Positions 17,147 through 24,559 of a DNA stretch of 64,000 nt are shown piece by piece (position 1 is the stretch's first letter; each line of letters starts with the position of its first letter). This stretch comes from Jatrophihabitans sp964252635 (GTDB lineage Bacteria; Actinomycetota; Actinomycetes; Mycobacteriales; Jatrophihabitantaceae). The stretch is taken from positions 7,827-71,826 of the forward strand of contig NZ_CAXUNP010000017.1 of assembly GCF_964252635.1 (NCBI RefSeq), in the 5' to 3' direction. The translations under genes were made by a program, and so were the position numbers. Under the pieces are notes generated by a model, which had not been told where the DNA came from, searched no databases, and worked only from the letters and a program-made list of their open reading frames with translations.

Positions 17147-18205
17147 TCAGATCTTGGAGACCTGGCTGAACGAGAGCTCGACGGGAGTCTCGCGTCCGAA
17201 GATCGACACCAGCACGTGCAGCTTCTGGTGCATGGCGTCGATCTCGCTGATGGTGGCCGGCAGGGTGGCGAACGGGCCGTCCATGACGGTGACCGACTCG
17301 CCGACCGTGTAGTCGACCTGGATCTCCGGCTTGTCGGCCACGGCCGTGCCGGTCTTGCCGGGCTGGGCCAGCTTCTCGGCGCGCTGGGTGGCCGGGGCGA
17401 GGATCTTGAGCACCTCGTCCAGGGTCAGCGGCGAGGGCCGGGAGGTGGCGCCGACGAAGCCGGTGACACCGGGGGTGTTGCGCACGGCGCCCCAGGACTC
17501 GTCGTTGAGGTCCATGCGCACGAGGATGTAGCCGGGGAAGACCTTGCGCTGCACCTGCTGGCGCTTGCCGTTCTTGATCTCGACGACGTCCTCGGTGGGC
17601 ACCTCGACCTGGTAGATGTAGTCCTCCATGTCCAGGCTCTGGATGCGGCTCTCGAGGTTGGTCTTCACCTTGTTCTCATAACCCGCGTAGGAGTGGACGA
17701 CGTACCACTCGCCGAACGACGACGCCAGCTCGCGGCGCAGCGCCTCGACCGGGTCCTCGTCCTCGTCGACGGTGTCCACAGCAACCGTGTCCACAGCAAC
17801 CGTGTCCACAGCAACCGTGTCCACAGCAACCGTGTCCTCGGCGACCGTGTCCTCGGCGCCTGCCGGGGTGTCCGAGCCCTCGACGACGGCCGTCTCGGCG
17901 TCGTCGGCGGCGGGCGCCTCGACCGCGGCGTCCTCGACACTGTCGGCCGCTTCCGCCGTGCCCAGGTCGTCGAGGTTCGGCTCGGCGGAGAGGTCGGGCT
18001 CGGCGTCGGCGTTCGCGTCGGCATCGAAGGACTCGCCGTCGTCGGCCGCGTCCTCGGTGGGCTCGTCGTCGTCGGCGCCGAGCATGCGTGCGGCGGCGGA
18101 CAGGTCGGCCGGGCCGGACTCAGCGGCCTCGGCCGATTCGCTGCTGATGGGGCCGAGCTCCTCGGAGGTCTCGTCGGGCGTCTCGTCGGACGGGGAGGTG
18201 GACAC
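17147..18205 (-). CDS. nusG: Transcription antitermination factor NusG with long acidic N-terminal extension
   Basis: 352 aa, about twice E. coli NusG. GTG 18205. Residues 1-165 are a disordered Asp/Glu/Ala/Ser-rich extension; residues about 118-146 are six copies of a five-residue unit A-(E/V)-D-T-V. The NGN domain starts near 166 (EWYVVHSYAGYENKVKTNLE) and the KOW domain ends the chain (FGRETPVELSFSQVSKI). NusG binds RNA polymerase and links it to Rho and the ribosome. Acidic extensions are known in actinobacterial NusG; the perfect repeat array is unusual. Located between secE and rplK as expected. Confidence 0.97.
   Translation of the reverse strand: MSTSPSDETPDETSEELGPISSESAEAAESGPADLSAAARMLGADDDEPTEDAADDGESFDADANADAEPDLSAEPNLDDLGTAEAADSVEDAAVEAPAADDAETAVVEGSDTPAGAEDTVAEDTVAVDTVAVDTVAVDTVAVDTVDEDEDPVEALRRELASSFGEWYVVHSYAGYENKVKTNLESRIQSLDMEDYIYQVEVPTEDVVEIKNGKRQQVQRKVFPGYILVRMDLNDESWGAVRNTPGVTGFVGATSRPSPLTLDEVLKILAPATQRAEKLAQPGKTGTAVADKPEIQVDYTVGESVTVMDGPFATLPATISEIDAMHQKLHVLVSIFGRETPVELSFSQVSKI
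17770..17859 (-). repeat. 15-bp coding tandem repeat in nusG
   Basis: Six 15-base units in phase with the codons. Three middle units are identical (CCGTGTCCACAGCAA on the plus strand), the first differs by one base, and the last two diverge. They encode the AVDTV/AEDTV array. Confidence 0.9.
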
Positions 18206-18256
18206 TGTCTCTCTTCTCTGGTGTGACGGTCGTGCTGCGGGTGGCGCGCGTCCGGG

Positions 18257-18490
18257 CTAGCCGAACAGCAGCACCACCAGCTTCGCGAAGCCGATGTCGA
18301 GGCCCGACACGAGCGCCACCATGATCACGACGAAGACGATGACGACGGCGGCGTAGGTGACCAGCTCGCTGCGCGACGGCCACAGGACCTTGCGCATCTC
18401 GGACACGCTCTCGCGGACGAAACGAGTCGGCTTGCCGCCACGGCCCCGGGAGGGGCGGGCGGCGGGTGACTCGGTGCGCGTGGCGGTCAC
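18257..18490 (-). CDS. secE: Preprotein translocase subunit SecE
   Basis: 77 aa. GTG 18490 has AGGAGG at 7 bases. A basic N-terminal half (FVRESVSEMRKVLWPSRSEL, the SecE amphipathic motif) precedes a single C-terminal membrane helix (VVIVFVVIMVALVSGLDIGF). It is the small essential subunit of SecYEG. First gene of secE-nusG. Confidence 0.96.
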   Translation of the reverse strand: MTATRTESPAARPSRGRGGKPTRFVRESVSEMRKVLWPSRSELVTYAAVVIVFVVIMVALVSGLDIGFAKLVVLLFG

Positions 18491-18545
18491 GAGCTACCTC
18501 CTGCGTCGGGATGACCGATCGGTCATCGTCGGTGCGTTACGGGTG

Positions 18546-18581
18546 GTGGTGCGGTGGAACTGAGTGGTGCGGTGGTACGGA
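18546..18581. repeat. 18-bp tandem repeat between tRNA-Trp and secE
   Basis: Two adjacent 18-base units share GTGGTGCGGTGG (18546-18557 and 18564-18575) and diverge in the last third. The repeat lies in the short spacer between the tRNA-Trp 3' end and the secE start. Confidence 0.7.
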
Positions 18582-18601
18582 CGAACTGGTGCTGACGTGC
18601 G

Positions 18602-18674
18602 CAGGGGCGACAGGACTTGAACCTGCAACCGCCGGTTTTGGAGACCGGTGCTCTACCAATTGAGCCACGCCCCT
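18602..18674 (-). tRNA. trpT: tRNA-Trp (anticodon CCA)
   Basis: On the minus strand AGGGGCG opens the acceptor stem and CGCCCCT closes it, with discriminator G. The anticodon loop is CTCCAAA, and the T arm carries GGTTCAAGTCC. 73 bases, no encoded CCA. Located just before secE, the usual place in actinomycetes. Confidence 0.97.
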
Positions 18675-18838
18675 CCGATGGTGCGAAGAGCCTGCTGCCG
18701 GGGCCCCGTCGCCTCGCCCCGGCCGCTCGCGGACCGCTGGTGGGCTGGTCGGTGAGCATGCTGACGCAAGGCCACATCGGACCCCGACGCGCCAGTCTAC
18801 GGGTCCGGGCCACCCGACTCCAAGCCGGCAGCCTTCGG

Positions 18839-18890
18839 CCGACGGTATGCCGACGCGCGGGTCCCGGCCCGCGCGTCTGCATACCGTCGG
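18839..18890 (-). terminator. Long inverted repeat after the M1 peptidase gene
   Basis: Arms of 23 bases (18839-18861 and 18868-18890) with one mismatch and a 6-base loop TCCCGG. It begins 8 bases past the peptidase stop on the minus strand, so it is probably its terminator. The stem is unusually long. Confidence 0.65.
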
Positions 18891-18898
18891 TGACCCGG

Positions 18899-20389
18899 TC
18901 AGGGCAGGGCGCCGGCCTTGCGCAGGACGGCGATCGACGCGGGCAACGTGCGGATCGCCCGCTGGAAGTCGGCCGGCACCACGATGCGCCAGGCGTTGGC
19001 GGCGACGTAGCAGCGCAGCGCCCGGTCCCACGGTCCGGTGCCGGCGGCACGCTCTGCGGCGTGCAGGGCGGCGGCGCCCTTGTTGTAGGTCGTGAAGTAG
19101 TACCGGTCGGAGTCGGCGCCGTAGGACTCGACCGAGCTGTCGACCCGGCCCGGGGCGTCGATCGCCCGGTCGTTCGGGGCGTCGCCGTCGATGCGTTCCT
19201 CGGTGTACTGCGCGAAGGCCTCGTCCAGCCAGGGGTGCAGCGACTGCGAGTCGCCGACCATCGCGTAGAAGTACTGGTGGGCGGTCTCGTGGACGGCGAC
19301 GAGCCGGGAGCCGTCGAGCATGAGGATCGAGCTCGGGTACTCGATCCCGCCGCCGCCGGCCGGCAACCGCGCCACGGACAGCGACGGGAACGGGAACGGC
19401 CCGAGCAGCGCGACCAGGGACCGGATGGCGCGGGTGAACTCCAGGACGAGGGAGTCCCGGATGGCCGGGCTGAACGCGCCCAGCCGCAGCTTCACCCCGC
19501 CGACGGTGGTGTCCGAGACCGAGAACGGCCCGACGGAGACGCTCACGTCGCGGGCCGAGTCCAGGTGCGAGTGCCAGGTCCGTGGGCTGCTCGAGGCCGA
19601 CGGGTCGGCGGGGTCGCCCGACGCGATCACGGTGTCGCGGCCGGGGGCGGTGACGGTGAGGTCGACGTCCATCGCCTCGCTGGTCGCGCTCTCGGCCGTG
19701 ACGTCGATGAGGTCCTCGGTGTGCCAGCCGTAGCCACGCTGCCAGGCGAGCAGCGGCTGCGCCGAGGCGAACCAGGCGTAGCCGTCGGTGCGTCCGAAGC
19801 GGTCGAAGGACATCTGCCCGAGCGTCACCGTGAACGCGATCGACGCGTTCACCGTGGTGCCCGCCGCGACCGGCGACGCGAACGGGATGTGCAGCAGCCC
19901 GCCCTGCGTGGACGGGGCGGCGTTGGCGGGGCTGACGGTGAAGCGGCCGCCACCGTGGTCGGCGGTGGCCGAGCGGACGACGATGCGGTTGCCCTGCTGC
20001 ACGGTGGGCCTGGTGTTCGCGGTGAGCCGGAAGACGAGCTCGGTGATCCGGCGGTCGGGGGTGAACGCGATCTGCTCGCGCCCGGTGACGGTGGTGAGGT
20101 CGTCGGAGACGGTGAAGGACAGGCGCATCCGGGGGCGGTTCGGGTCCGGCGACGGGTACCGCGCCGGGCACGACGACGCTCCGGACGACGGGGCCGTGCG
20201 GGACGGCGAGGCGGACGGCGCGGCCGGGCCCGACGCCCGCCGGGACGCACCGTCGGCACGCGGGGAGCCGGTGGATCCCCGGCCGGCGGTGGTCGACGTG
20301 CACGCCGCCAGCGTCGCCGCCGCCAGCGTCGCGGTGGCCACGCCCGCGACCAGCGCCGCGGTGCGGGTCAGGCGGCTGCGGCCAGCCAC
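18899..20389 (-). CDS. M1-family metallopeptidase, lipoprotein
   Basis: 496 aa from GTG 20389, which gives a proper lipoprotein signal: a basic start, a hydrophobic stretch and lipobox LAAC with Cys30. A Ser/Ala/Pro linker follows. The zinc site is HETAH (367-371) with Glu390 in WLDEAFAQY, the HExxH-x18-E spacing of gluzincins such as aminopeptidase N. The upstream beta domain matches the M1 pattern (GYAWFASAQPLLAWQRGYGW, a 'saddle'-type N domain). It would act on the outer face of the membrane. The start overlaps the DUF2505 gene by 22 bases. The exact start is uncertain. Confidence 0.85.
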   Translation of the reverse strand: MAGRSRLTRTAALVAGVATATLAAATLAACTSTTAGRGSTGSPRADGASRRASGPAAPSASPSRTAPSSGASSCPARYPSPDPNRPRMRLSFTVSDDLTTVTGREQIAFTPDRRITELVFRLTANTRPTVQQGNRIVVRSATADHGGGRFTVSPANAAPSTQGGLLHIPFASPVAAGTTVNASIAFTVTLGQMSFDRFGRTDGYAWFASAQPLLAWQRGYGWHTEDLIDVTAESATSEAMDVDLTVTAPGRDTVIASGDPADPSASSSPRTWHSHLDSARDVSVSVGPFSVSDTTVGGVKLRLGAFSPAIRDSLVLEFTRAIRSLVALLGPFPFPSLSVARLPAGGGGIEYPSSILMLDGSRLVAVHETAHQYFYAMVGDSQSLHPWLDEAFAQYTEERIDGDAPNDRAIDAPGRVDSSVESYGADSDRYYFTTYNKGAAALHAAERAAGTGPWDRALRCYVAANAWRIVVPADFQRAIRTLPASIAVLRKAGALP

Positions 20390-20874
20390 GCCGTGCCGGT
20401 CCGCTGCTCGGAGTCGATGACCTCGAGAATGATCGGCGAGGCCAGCTTCTCCACCTTGCCGCCGATCAGCGGCACCGACGCCTTGAACTCGGCCCGTAGA
20501 CGGATCGCGGATCCGCCCGCGGGCGTCGGACGAACCTCGATGGTGCCGTGCATCGAGGTCGGCGCCCCGTGGAAGTCGACGGACAGCGTGGCCGTCCGCG
20601 TGCCGCCGACCTCGGTGGCCGGCGCCCACGTGATGAGCTCGGTCGAGGTCATGCCCTCGGGCAGGAACTTGCGCAGCATCGACGGGAAGCCGGCGGTGGG
20701 CAGCTTGCGGCGGGTGCTGATCGCGGTCGAGCCGTCGTCACGGGTGTCGATGTGCACCGTCCAGCTCAGCGCACCCGCGTCGGCGCACTTGCGCTCCTGG
20801 AACGCCGGGTCGCACGACATGGCCACGGCCTCGTCGGTCGAGATGTCGTAGCCGAAGGTGCGTTCGATCTTCAT
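20368..20874 (-). CDS. DUF2505 family protein
   Basis: 168 aa, cytoplasmic. Fits DUF2505 (START/Bet v1-like fold): an N-terminal MKIERTFGYDISTDEAVAMS and a C-terminal amphipathic helix after KVEKLASPIILEV. Family function unknown; the fold often binds lipids. It starts in an ATGA overlap with the HadB-like gene, so it is co-expressed with the acyl dehydratases. Confidence 0.8.
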   Translation of the reverse strand: MKIERTFGYDISTDEAVAMSCDPAFQERKCADAGALSWTVHIDTRDDGSTAISTRRKLPTAGFPSMLRKFLPEGMTSTELITWAPATEVGGTRTATLSVDFHGAPTSMHGTIEVRPTPAGGSAIRLRAEFKASVPLIGGKVEKLASPIILEVIDSEQRTGTAWLAAAA

Positions 20875-21302
20875 GCTGCTCCGTTCGCGGGGCGGGGCGG
20901 TCGGGTCACCGCGCGGGACTTGGCCAGGACGGTCTGCCCGTCGACGGTGGCGGTGAGGTCGATCTCCAGCAGGCCGTCGTCACGGACGGCGCGGACCGCC
21001 GCCTCGACGTGCAGCACGGTGCCGTCGGGGTCGGGCACGGCGACGGGCCGGGTGAACCGCACGCCGTACTCGACGACGCTGCCCGGGTCGCCGGTCCAGT
21101 CCGTGACGACCCGGACGGCCGCGGCCATGGTGAACATCCCGTGGGCGATGACGTTCGGCAGCCCCACCGACGTCGCGACGCGCTCGTTCCAATGGATGAC
21201 GTTGAAGTCGCCCGACGCACCGGCGTAGCGGACGAGGTCTACCCGGTGGATCGGGAAGTCCTGCGCGGGCAGCGCGTCGCCGACCGCGAACGGGGCCGTC
21301 AT
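20871..21302 (-). CDS. hadB: MaoC-type (R)-3-hydroxyacyl dehydratase, HadB-like
   Basis: 143 aa. Hot-dog fold with hydratase-2 motif: RYAGASGDFNVIHWNE, catalytic Asp32 and His37, then GLPNVIAHGMFTMA. HadB is the catalytic subunit of the FAS-II dehydratase in mycobacteria; it joins with HadA. The ATGA overlap with hadA supports a heterodimer. Whether it serves long-chain fatty acids here is not known. Confidence 0.9.
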   Translation of the reverse strand: MTAPFAVGDALPAQDFPIHRVDLVRYAGASGDFNVIHWNERVATSVGLPNVIAHGMFTMAAAVRVVTDWTGDPGSVVEYGVRFTRPVAVPDPDGTVLHVEAAVRAVRDDGLLEIDLTATVDGQTVLAKSRAVTRPPRPANGAA

Positions 21303-21748
21303 GACGACTCCCCGCGCACGACGATGGTGGCGTACGCGGTGGCGACCAGCTCGCCGTCGGTGGTCCGCACCTCGGTGCTGTTGCCGATGATCTCGTTGCC
21401 CCCGGCGGAGCGGATGGTGTCGACGGTCAGCGCGGTGGTGATCTCGTCGCCGGCGACGAGCGGGCGCTCGTGCACGAAGCGCTGGTCGCCGTGCACGACG
21501 CGGCTGTAGTCGACCCCCGCGGCGGGGTCGAACAGGAACGCCTCGCCGGCCTTGAGGGTGAGCACGATGGCGAAGGTCGGCGGCGCCACGACATCGGCGT
21601 GCCCGAGGGCGCGCGCGGCCTCGACGGAGCGGTAGGCGGGGTTCGGGTCGCCGATCGCGTCGGCGAACTCGCGGATCTTCTCGCGGCTCACCCGGTACGG
21701 CTCGCTCGGCGGGTAGGTGCGTCCGACGAAGGACGGGTCGACGGGCAT
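21299..21748 (-). CDS. hadA: FAS1-like/MaoC dehydratase subunit, HadA-like
   Basis: 149 aa. MaoC-like N-terminal domain: PPSEPYRVSREKIREFADAI, GDPNPAYR and VAPPTFAIVLTL. It lacks the catalytic Asp/His pair of HadB, as expected for the substrate-binding partner HadA. Mycobacteria carry hadA-hadB-hadC here beside rpmG and tRNA-Trp; hadC is absent in this window. Confidence 0.9.
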   Translation of the reverse strand: MPVDPSFVGRTYPPSEPYRVSREKIREFADAIGDPNPAYRSVEAARALGHADVVAPPTFAIVLTLKAGEAFLFDPAAGVDYSRVVHGDQRFVHERPLVAGDEITTALTVDTIRSAGGNEIIGNSTEVRTTDGELVATAYATIVVRGESS

Positions 21749-21785
21749 GAGCGCAGGCTAGAGGATGCGCTGCGGACGGGCGCGT

Positions 21786-22163
21786 TCAGCGCGGATCGGC
21801 AGGCACCGTGTTGGCGGGCACGGTGTCGTCGAGAACCGTGTCGTCGAGAACCGTGTCGAGCACCTCGAACGGGGTGTCGCCGAAGCCCTCGACGCGCGGC
21901 CGACCCCACGGGTCGACGTCGGACAGCTTGGTCTGCACGCTGGCGTGCGGCGTGCGCAGCGTGACTGCGCGCACCCCCCGCTCGATCAGGGCGGTGACGG
22001 CCGGTGCGGCCGCCACCCGTCCGTACCAGCTGTAGTGGCCGCTGATCGGGTCGAAATGGCCGGCGAGCACGACGTCGACGGCAACGACGTCGCCGTCGCC
22101 CACGATCAGCTCGGCGGGGCCGCGGTACCCGTCGTCGTGGGCGTCGGAGCCGGCATCGTTCAC
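21786..22163 (-). CDS. DUF4873 domain protein
   Basis: 125 aa. GTG 22163 overlaps the TetR stop (GTGA) and has GGAGG 8 bases upstream. The body fits DUF4873 (GYRGPAELIVGDGDVVAVDV; GHFDPISGHYSWYGR; DPWGRPRVEGFGDTPFEV), a domain of unknown role in actinomycetes, sometimes fused to flavin monooxygenases. The last 25 residues are a repeat of D-T-V-L-D/D-T-V-P-A type encoded by a 15-bp tandem array. Co-transcribed with the TetR gene. Confidence 0.75.
   Translation of the reverse strand: MNDAGSDAHDDGYRGPAELIVGDGDVVAVDVVLAGHFDPISGHYSWYGRVAAAPAVTALIERGVRAVTLRTPHASVQTKLSDVDPWGRPRVEGFGDTPFEVLDTVLDDTVLDDTVPANTVPADPR
21804..21863 (-). repeat. 15-bp coding tandem repeat at the end of the DUF4873 gene
   Basis: Four units of 15 bases (21804, 21819, 21834, 21849), the middle two nearly identical, sharing ACCGTGTCGTCGAG. 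They end just before the stop and resemble the DTV-coding units in nusG. Confidence 0.8.
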
Positions 22164-22870
22164 GTGGTGACCTCCGCGGTCTGGGGTGTCTGGGTGAGCG
22201 CGCCGAGCGGCAGCGGCTCGTCGTAGCTGAGGTCGACGCCCGCGTCGCGGGCGGCGCCGGAGAGCATGTGCCAGACCCCGGTGCAGACGATCTCGGTGAA
22301 CGCGTCGCGCGACATCGTCCGGTGCTGCAGCCACCAGCCGCCGCTGGCCTCGACGAAGCCGACGATGCCGTACGCGCCGGGCTCGGCGACGTCGCTGCTC
22401 ATGCCGAAGAAGACCATGACCAGCTTGAGCAGCGAGGCCACGGTGTCGGCCAGCGTCTTCTCGACCGACTCCAGGGAGGAGACGTCGGTGCGGTTGCGCA
22501 GGAAGTAGTAGAGGTTCGGGTGCTCGTCGAGCCAGCCGACGATGACGCTGACCGTGGCGTGGATGACCTGGTGCGGGGTGCTGTCCGAGGTCAGCCGCAG
22601 CTTGGGCATGACGCTGTCGAGCACCTGCTGCACCGCACACTCGGCGATGGCCTGGCGCAGGTCCTCGCGGTCGCGGAAGTAGCGGTAGAGGACGGTGCGG
22701 CTGACGTTGGCCGCCTCGGCGATCTGTTCGGCCGACGCCCCGGCGCCGTACACGTCGATGGCCCGTACCCCGGCCTCGACGAAGGCGGCGCGCCGTTCGG
22801 CACGGTGCTGCGTCCAGCGCAGGCGCCGGCCGTCGGTGGGAGCGGACTCGCGGATGATGGTTCTGGACAT
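22160..22870 (-). CDS. TetR family transcriptional regulator
   Basis: 236 aa from ATG 22870, chosen for GAGGAGG at 5 bases. N-terminal helix-turn-helix: ASAEQIAEAANVSRTVLYRY, then FRDREDLRQAI. The C-terminal domain is helical and ligand-binding; ligand unknown. It heads a run of genes (DUF4873, hadA, hadB, DUF2505, M1 peptidase) and may control acyl-chain metabolism. A palindrome just upstream is a candidate operator. Confidence 0.92.
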   Translation of the reverse strand: MSRTIIRESAPTDGRRLRWTQHRAERRAAFVEAGVRAIDVYGAGASAEQIAEAANVSRTVLYRYFRDREDLRQAIAECAVQQVLDSVMPKLRLTSDSTPHQVIHATVSVIVGWLDEHPNLYYFLRNRTDVSSLESVEKTLADTVASLLKLVMVFFGMSSDVAEPGAYGIVGFVEASGGWWLQHRTMSRDAFTEIVCTGVWHMLSGAARDAGVDLSYDEPLPLGALTQTPQTAEVTT

Positions 22871-22921
22871 AACGCCTCCTCTCCGACGAGACACCGCACC
22901 GGCTGCGGAGGCTTCGTCGGA

Positions 22922-22951
22922 TATGTGCGACACGCCCCACTGTACGGTCAA
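22922..22951 (-). promoter_or_regulatory. Candidate promoter of the TetR operon
   Basis: On the minus strand TTGACC (22951-22946) is followed after 18 bases by CACATA (22927-22922), about 50 bases before the TetR start. Spacing and sequence are acceptable for a vegetative promoter. Confidence 0.4.
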
Positions 22952-22956
22952 GTATC

Positions 22957-22973
22957 CGTGACATCCTGTCACG
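22957..22973. promoter_or_regulatory. Palindromic candidate operator upstream of tetR
   Basis: CGTGACA-TCC-TGTCACG is a perfect 7-bp inverted repeat with a 3-base centre, immediately upstream of the candidate -35 box. TGACA/TGTCA half-sites are common among TetR regulators. Autoregulation is inferred. Confidence 0.5.
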
Positions 22974-23042
22974 TCAGGTGATTGCCCGCTACCGAGGTTG
23001 TCGCCGCAACGACGTAGGCGCGAAGAGCCCCGGACAGCAGAC

Positions 23043-23069
23043 AGGCCCCGTCCGGATCGGACGAGGCCT
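23043..23069 (-). terminator. Hairpin after rpmG
   Basis: A 12-bp stem with one G-U type mismatch (23043-23054 with 23058-23069) and a tight GAT loop lies 20 bases past the rpmG stop on the minus strand. Confidence 0.65.
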
Positions 23070-23089
23070 GGAACTGCGACGCAGCTGGG

Positions 23090-23254
23090 TCAGCGCGTCT
23101 CGCGGTGCTCGGTGTGCTTGCCGCAGTTCGGGCAGAACTTCTGCATCGCCAGCCGGTCGGGGTCGTTACGACGGTTCTTGACGGTGATGTAGTTGCGGTG
23201 CTTGCACACCTGGCACGCCAGGGTGATCTTCGGACGAACGTCGGTGGCTGCCAC
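23090..23254 (-). CDS. rpmG: 50S ribosomal protein L33
   Basis: 54 aa from GTG 23254, with AAAGG upstream; too short for ordinary ORF lists. Sequence begins MAATDVRPKITLACQVCKHR and holds both pairs of a zinc ribbon, CQVC and CPNC, so it is the zinc-binding (C+) form. Conserved position before hadA and after tRNA-Thr/Met, as in mycobacteria. No C- paralogue is visible here. Confidence 0.95.
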   Translation of the reverse strand: MAATDVRPKITLACQVCKHRNYITVKNRRNDPDRLAMQKFCPNCGKHTEHRETR

Positions 23255-23292
23255 GAGCAGGCCTTTCATTCAGTGATACGTGCACGAGGATG

Positions 23293-23366
23293 TAGCGAGG
23301 GCGGGACTTGAACCCGCGACACAACGATTATGAGCCGTTTGCTCTACCAGCCTGAGCTACCCCGCC
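23293..23366 (-). tRNA. tRNA-Met (anticodon CAT, elongator)
   Basis: Minus strand: GGCGGGG acceptor, D arm GTAGCTCAG, anticodon loop CTCATAA, T arm GGTTCAAGTCC, discriminator A. 74 bases. First pair is a wobble rather than the C-A mismatch of initiator tRNA, so elongator. Confidence 0.95.
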
Positions 23367-23410
23367 TGGTGGAACTGCAACGCGGAACCGGCAATTCCCG
23401 GCCCGCGCAG

Positions 23411-23483
23411 AGCCCCCTTACGGAATCGAACCGTAGACCTTCTCCTTACCATGGAGACGCTCTGCCGACTGAGCTAAGGGGGC
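23411..23483 (-). tRNA. tRNA-Thr (anticodon GGT)
   Basis: Minus strand: GCCCCCT/AGGGGGC acceptor stem, anticodon stem TCTCC/GGAGA around loop ATGGTAA, T arm GGTTCGATTCC. 73 bases. It lies between tRNA-Tyr and tRNA-Met. Confidence 0.95.
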
Positions 23484-23566
23484 CTCGGCGCTACCCTCGC
23501 GCCAGCGAGCCAGCCTACACGACCGGCGCGATCGGCCTGCCCGCGGTCCACCTGCTGCGGACATGA

Positions 23567-23601
23567 GTCAGGCCGCCGAACGGGGGGGTCGGCGGCCTGA
23601 C
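23567..23601. terminator. Hairpin between tRNA-Thr and tRNA-Tyr
   Basis: GTCAGGCCGCC (23567-23577) pairs with GGCGGCCTGAC (23591-23601), a perfect 11-bp stem with a G-rich 13-base loop. The 339-base spacer 23484-23822 holds this and one further hairpin and no gene I can support. Confidence 0.55.
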
Positions 23602-23784
23602 GCCAATCAGTATGCAGCACCTACGCCCGGGTGCAAGCAGTACCCCCGCCTTTGCCCGATTTGTCGCAATCTGCGGGACCAACGGCGGGACCAATGGCGA
23701 GCACGGACGGCACCAACGCCCCGCGCCGGACGGATCGGCAGCACACCTGCGGCAGCCGGCGAGCGCCGGGCGCGGAACGTACGA

Positions 23785-23808
23785 GGCCCCGGCTCGCAAG
23801 CCGGGGCC
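23785..23808 (-). terminator. Hairpin terminator after tRNA-Tyr
   Basis: GGCCCCGGCT (23785-23794) and AGCCGGGGCC (23799-23808), a perfect 10-bp stem with a CGCA loop, 14 bases past the tRNA-Tyr 3' end on the minus strand. Confidence 0.7.
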
Positions 23809-23822
23809 GGGACGTGAACTGG

Positions 23823-23904
23823 TGGCGGGTGTTGGGTTTGAACCAACGTAGGCTGAGCCGGCGGTTTTACAGACCGCTCCCTTTGACCACTCGGGCAACC
23901 CGCC
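23823..23904 (-). tRNA. tRNA-Tyr (anticodon GTA)
   Basis: Minus strand: GGCGGGT/ACCCGCC acceptor stem, anticodon loop CTGTAAA, a long variable arm as in class II tRNAs, T arm GGTTCAAACCC, discriminator A. 82 bases. Confidence 0.95.
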
Positions 23905-24014
23905 GCGGTAGAGCATGAACAGTGGATCTGTCGTACTGGGTGGAACTGGGGTGTAACAGCCACAGAGACTACCCGAGCGCCGCCCCGGGCCGAACAACAG
24001 GAGGTCGCAACGTC

Positions 24015-24506
24015 ATGGCCGATCCGTCCTTCGACGTCGTCAGCAAGGTCGACCGCCAGGAGGTCGACAACGCGCTCAACCAGGCCGCCAAGGAACTGGC
24101 CCAGCGTTTCGACTTCCGGGGTGTCAACGCCTCGATCGAGTGGGCCGGCGAGCTCGGCGTCACGATCAAGGCCGACACCGAGGAGCGCGTCCGGGCGGCC
24201 CTGGACGTCTTCAAGGAGAAGTTGGTCAAGCGCTCGATCTCGATGAAGGCCTTCGACGCCGGCGACCCGCACTCCTCGGGCAAGGGCTACGCGATCACCG
24301 GCACGCTGCGCCAGGGCATCGACAAGGACAACGCCCGCAAGATCGTCAAGCTGATCAAGGACGACGGGCCCAAGGGTGTGCAGGCCGCGATCCAGGACGA
24401 CCAGGTCCGGGTGTCGGGCAAGAAGAAGGACGCCCTACAGGACGTGCAGGCGCTGCTGCGCGAGGCCAACTTCGACTTCCCCGTCCAGTTCGCCAACTAC
24501 CGCTGA
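24015..24506 (+). CDS. yajQ: YajQ family nucleotide-binding protein (UPF0234)
   Basis: 163 aa, standard length. ATG 24015 has AGGAGG 10 bases upstream. N-terminal DPSFDVVSKVDRQEVDNAL and C-terminal VRVSGKKKDALQDVQALLR are typical. The family folds as two RRM-like domains and, in Xanthomonas, binds cyclic di-GMP; a GGDEF gene lies 7 kb away, but a link is only inference. The gene's 3' end including stop is duplicated downstream. Confidence 0.95.
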   Translation: MADPSFDVVSKVDRQEVDNALNQAAKELAQRFDFRGVNASIEWAGELGVTIKADTEERVRAALDVFKEKLVKRSISMKAFDAGDPHSSGKGYAITGTLRQGIDKDNARKIVKLIKDDGPKGVQAAIQDDQVRVSGKKKDALQDVQALLREANFDFPVQFANYR

Positions 24507-24533
24507 GCGCAGTTCGCCAACTACCGCTGAACG
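24486..24533. repeat. 24-bp tandem repeat over the yajQ stop codon
   Basis: Units 24486-24509 and 24510-24533 differ by one base; the first contains the last codons and TGA of yajQ. A third decayed unit (CGGTTCG) follows. Confidence 0.9.
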
Positions 24534-24559
24534 CGGTTCGTCGACCGCCGGGCAACCGG

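Noticed and set aside
17770..17859. Regularly spaced repeats that might suggest a CRISPR array
   Set aside because: Period is 15 bases with no spacers, units lie in frame inside nusG and encode a five-residue repeat. No cas genes in the window.
16826..18226. Plus-strand frame with repeated VHSNR units
   Set aside because: It is the antisense of nusG; the repeat is the reverse reading of the nusG array.
20390..20629. Upstream extension of the M1 peptidase frame
   Set aside because: It overlaps the DUF2505 gene entirely and would bury the lipoprotein signal; GTG 20389 gives a proper lipobox.
23484..23822. Plus- and minus-strand short frames between tRNA genes
   Set aside because: They overlap tRNA sequence or hairpins and show no domain or ribosome site.
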